Notes under the pieces: model-generated
Seen by the model: the letters and a program-made list of their open reading frames with translations, nothing else
Told to the model about the DNA's origin: nothing
Databases searched by the model: none
In this document: positions 5,276 to 6,117 of the stretch, one piece after another
Numbering within the stretch: position 1 is the stretch's first letter
How the letters are laid out: each line of letters begins with the position of its first letter
NCBI GenBank assembly: GCA_964556075.1
Contig: CAZKUV010000045.1
Span: 1 to 6,117, forward strand
DNA length: 6,117 bases
Origin: JAUIHN01 sp964556075
GTDB taxonomy: Bacteria; Patescibacteriota; Saccharimonadia; Saccharimonadales; Saccharimonadaceae
Direction of reading: 5' to 3'
Made by a program: the position numbers and the translations under genes

Positions 5276-5295
5276 GAAGTATTGCTTCCTGTGTT
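5265..5295 (-). terminator. Intrinsic terminator after uvrB
   Basis: On the minus strand AACACAGGAAG (5285-5295) pairs with CTTCTTGTGTT (5269-5279) across a five-base loop, 11 pairs with a single G-U wobble. A run of six T (5265-5270), partly shared with the stem, follows directly. It lies about 65 bases after the uvrB stop and separates uvrB from the pilin gene. The plus-strand orientation lacks a good T-run after the stem. Confidence 0.85.
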
Positions 5296-5359
5296 TCTAA
5301 TGCAGTTCCATACAGCAATTAAATCGCAATAGTACTCGTAGCAGTGTAGGAACGTTTAC

Positions 5360-6117
5360 CTATAGTTTATTTTTGATCTCGAGTATAAGATCCCGGAGTT
5401 CCGCCGCTTTTTCAAACTCGAGATTTGCACTTGCAAGTTCCATCTGCGCGGTCAGGTCATTGATGAGAGATTTGTATTCGTCTTTCGGTATCTTATTTAG
5501 GTCAATTTTCGGTTTCTTGTCATCTTCTTTAATAGGTATAATTGCCCGCAACCCTTCGCCTATTTCAGACTCGACAGATTTTGGAGTGATACTATGTTTC
5601 TCGTTGTATTCCTGCTGAATAGTTCGGCGACGATTCGTCTCGTCAATCGCAGCCTGCATCGACTTTGTAATTGTGTCCGCATACATAATCACGGTTCCAT
5701 CGACATGTCTTGCCGCGCGACCAATGGTCTGGATTAAAGCAGATTCGCTTCGAAGAAATCCTTCTTTATCCGCATCCATAATTGCCACTAAACTTACCTC
5801 AGGAAGATCCAAGCCTTCTCTTAAGAGATTTATCCCCACGAGAACATCGTATTCCCCAATCCGTAAGCTTTTTAGTATGTCCCCTCTTTCAAGCGTATCG
5901 ATATCACTATGAATATAAGCTGTCTTGATACCGAGTTCCTGTAGATACGTCGATAAATCTTCAGCCATGCGCTTGGTCAAAGTAGTCACAAGCACTCGCT
6001 GTGACCTCTTAACCCTCTTGTTAATTTCGGCAATCAGGTCATCGACTTGCCCTTCAGTCTTCCTGACATCGATCATAGGGTCGAGAAGGCCAGTAGGTCG
6101 GATAATCTGCTGGACTG
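5360..6117 (-). CDS. uvrB: Excinuclease ABC subunit B, C-terminal part (runs off right edge)
   Basis: The frame is open from the right edge; the first full codon is at 6113-6115 and 251 residues are visible, somewhat over a third of a normal UvrB. UvrB is the damage-verifying helicase-like subunit of bacterial nucleotide excision repair. It is loaded on DNA by UvrA and recruits UvrC. The fragment begins with [13 protein letters not shown], the usual link into the second helicase domain. It continues with [14 protein letters not shown] (about 41-54), motif [12 protein letters not shown] (97-107), [10 protein letters not shown] (114-123) and motif [10 protein letters not shown] (129-136). The end carries the UVR domain (about 215-251, with [11 protein letters not shown]), which contacts UvrC. 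The ATP-binding Walker A and beta-hairpin parts lie outside the window. The internal ATG at 6076 is not the start. The stop is TAG, and the gene is followed by its own terminator. Confidence 0.97.
   Translation of the reverse strand, partial: VQQIIRPTGLLDPMIDVRKTEGQVDDLIAEINKRVKRSQRVLVTTLTKRMAEDLSTYLQELGIKTAYIHSDIDTLERGDILKSLRIGEYDVLVGINLLREGLDLPEVSLVAIMDADKEGFLRSESALIQTIGRAARHVDGTVIMYADTITKSMQAAIDETNRRRTIQQEYNEKHSITPKSVESEIGEGLRAIIPIKEDDKKPKIDLNKIPKDEYKSLINDLTAQMELASANLEFEKAAELRDLILEIKNKL

Noticed and set aside
1..6117. CRISPR arrays, tRNA or rRNA genes, transposases, attachment sites, phage genes
   Set aside because: No regularly spaced repeats, cloverleaf-like sequences, transposase motifs or integrase genes were seen on either strand.

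Overview
This 6.1 kb window looks like a compact bacterial chromosome segment, most likely from the Candidate Phyla Radiation (Patescibacteria) and plausibly Candidatus Saccharibacteria (TM7). That assignment is an inference from general family resemblance: a GatCAB amidotransferase, a class III-signal type IV pilin with two cysteines, very short intergenic gaps, and first genes whose start codons sit almost on the promoter. The standard genetic code fits, because every gene reads through with ordinary glycine and tryptophan codons. No stretch longer than about 185 bases lacks a gene, and I see no tRNA, rRNA, CRISPR, insertion sequence or other mobile element.

Minus strand, in order of transcription from the right edge: the C-terminal part of uvrB (5360-6117) ends before a clear intrinsic terminator. 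A single type IV pilin-like gene (4710-5237) follows. Then comes a 182-base gap holding a good promoter and a hairpin-rich leader for a DEAD-box RNA helicase (3307-4527). Further left are a two-gene ABC exporter (ATPase 1839-2597, ABC-2 permease 730-1839) and then gatC (345-635) with the start of gatA (1-343).

Plus strand: one gene only, a 196-residue protein of unknown function (2727-3317). It starts divergently from the ABC exporter and ends by overlapping the 3' end of the helicase gene by 11 bases.

The genes are mostly housekeeping: nucleotide excision repair, RNA remodelling, export, and tRNA-dependent glutamine/asparagine synthesis, plus one surface pilin. The points of interest lie in their expression. 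At least two genes (gatC and the ABC ATPase), possibly also the pilin, have a -10 box only 6-8 bases before ATG, which predicts leaderless mRNAs, whereas the downstream permease and the plus-strand gene carry Shine-Dalgarno sequences. The helicase leader contains three hairpins in a row. Two coding regions, the plus-strand gene and the pilin, each contain a near-perfect hairpin close to their 3' ends. I found no clear new multi-gene system; the best candidates for something undescribed are the orphan plus-strand protein and the helicase leader.
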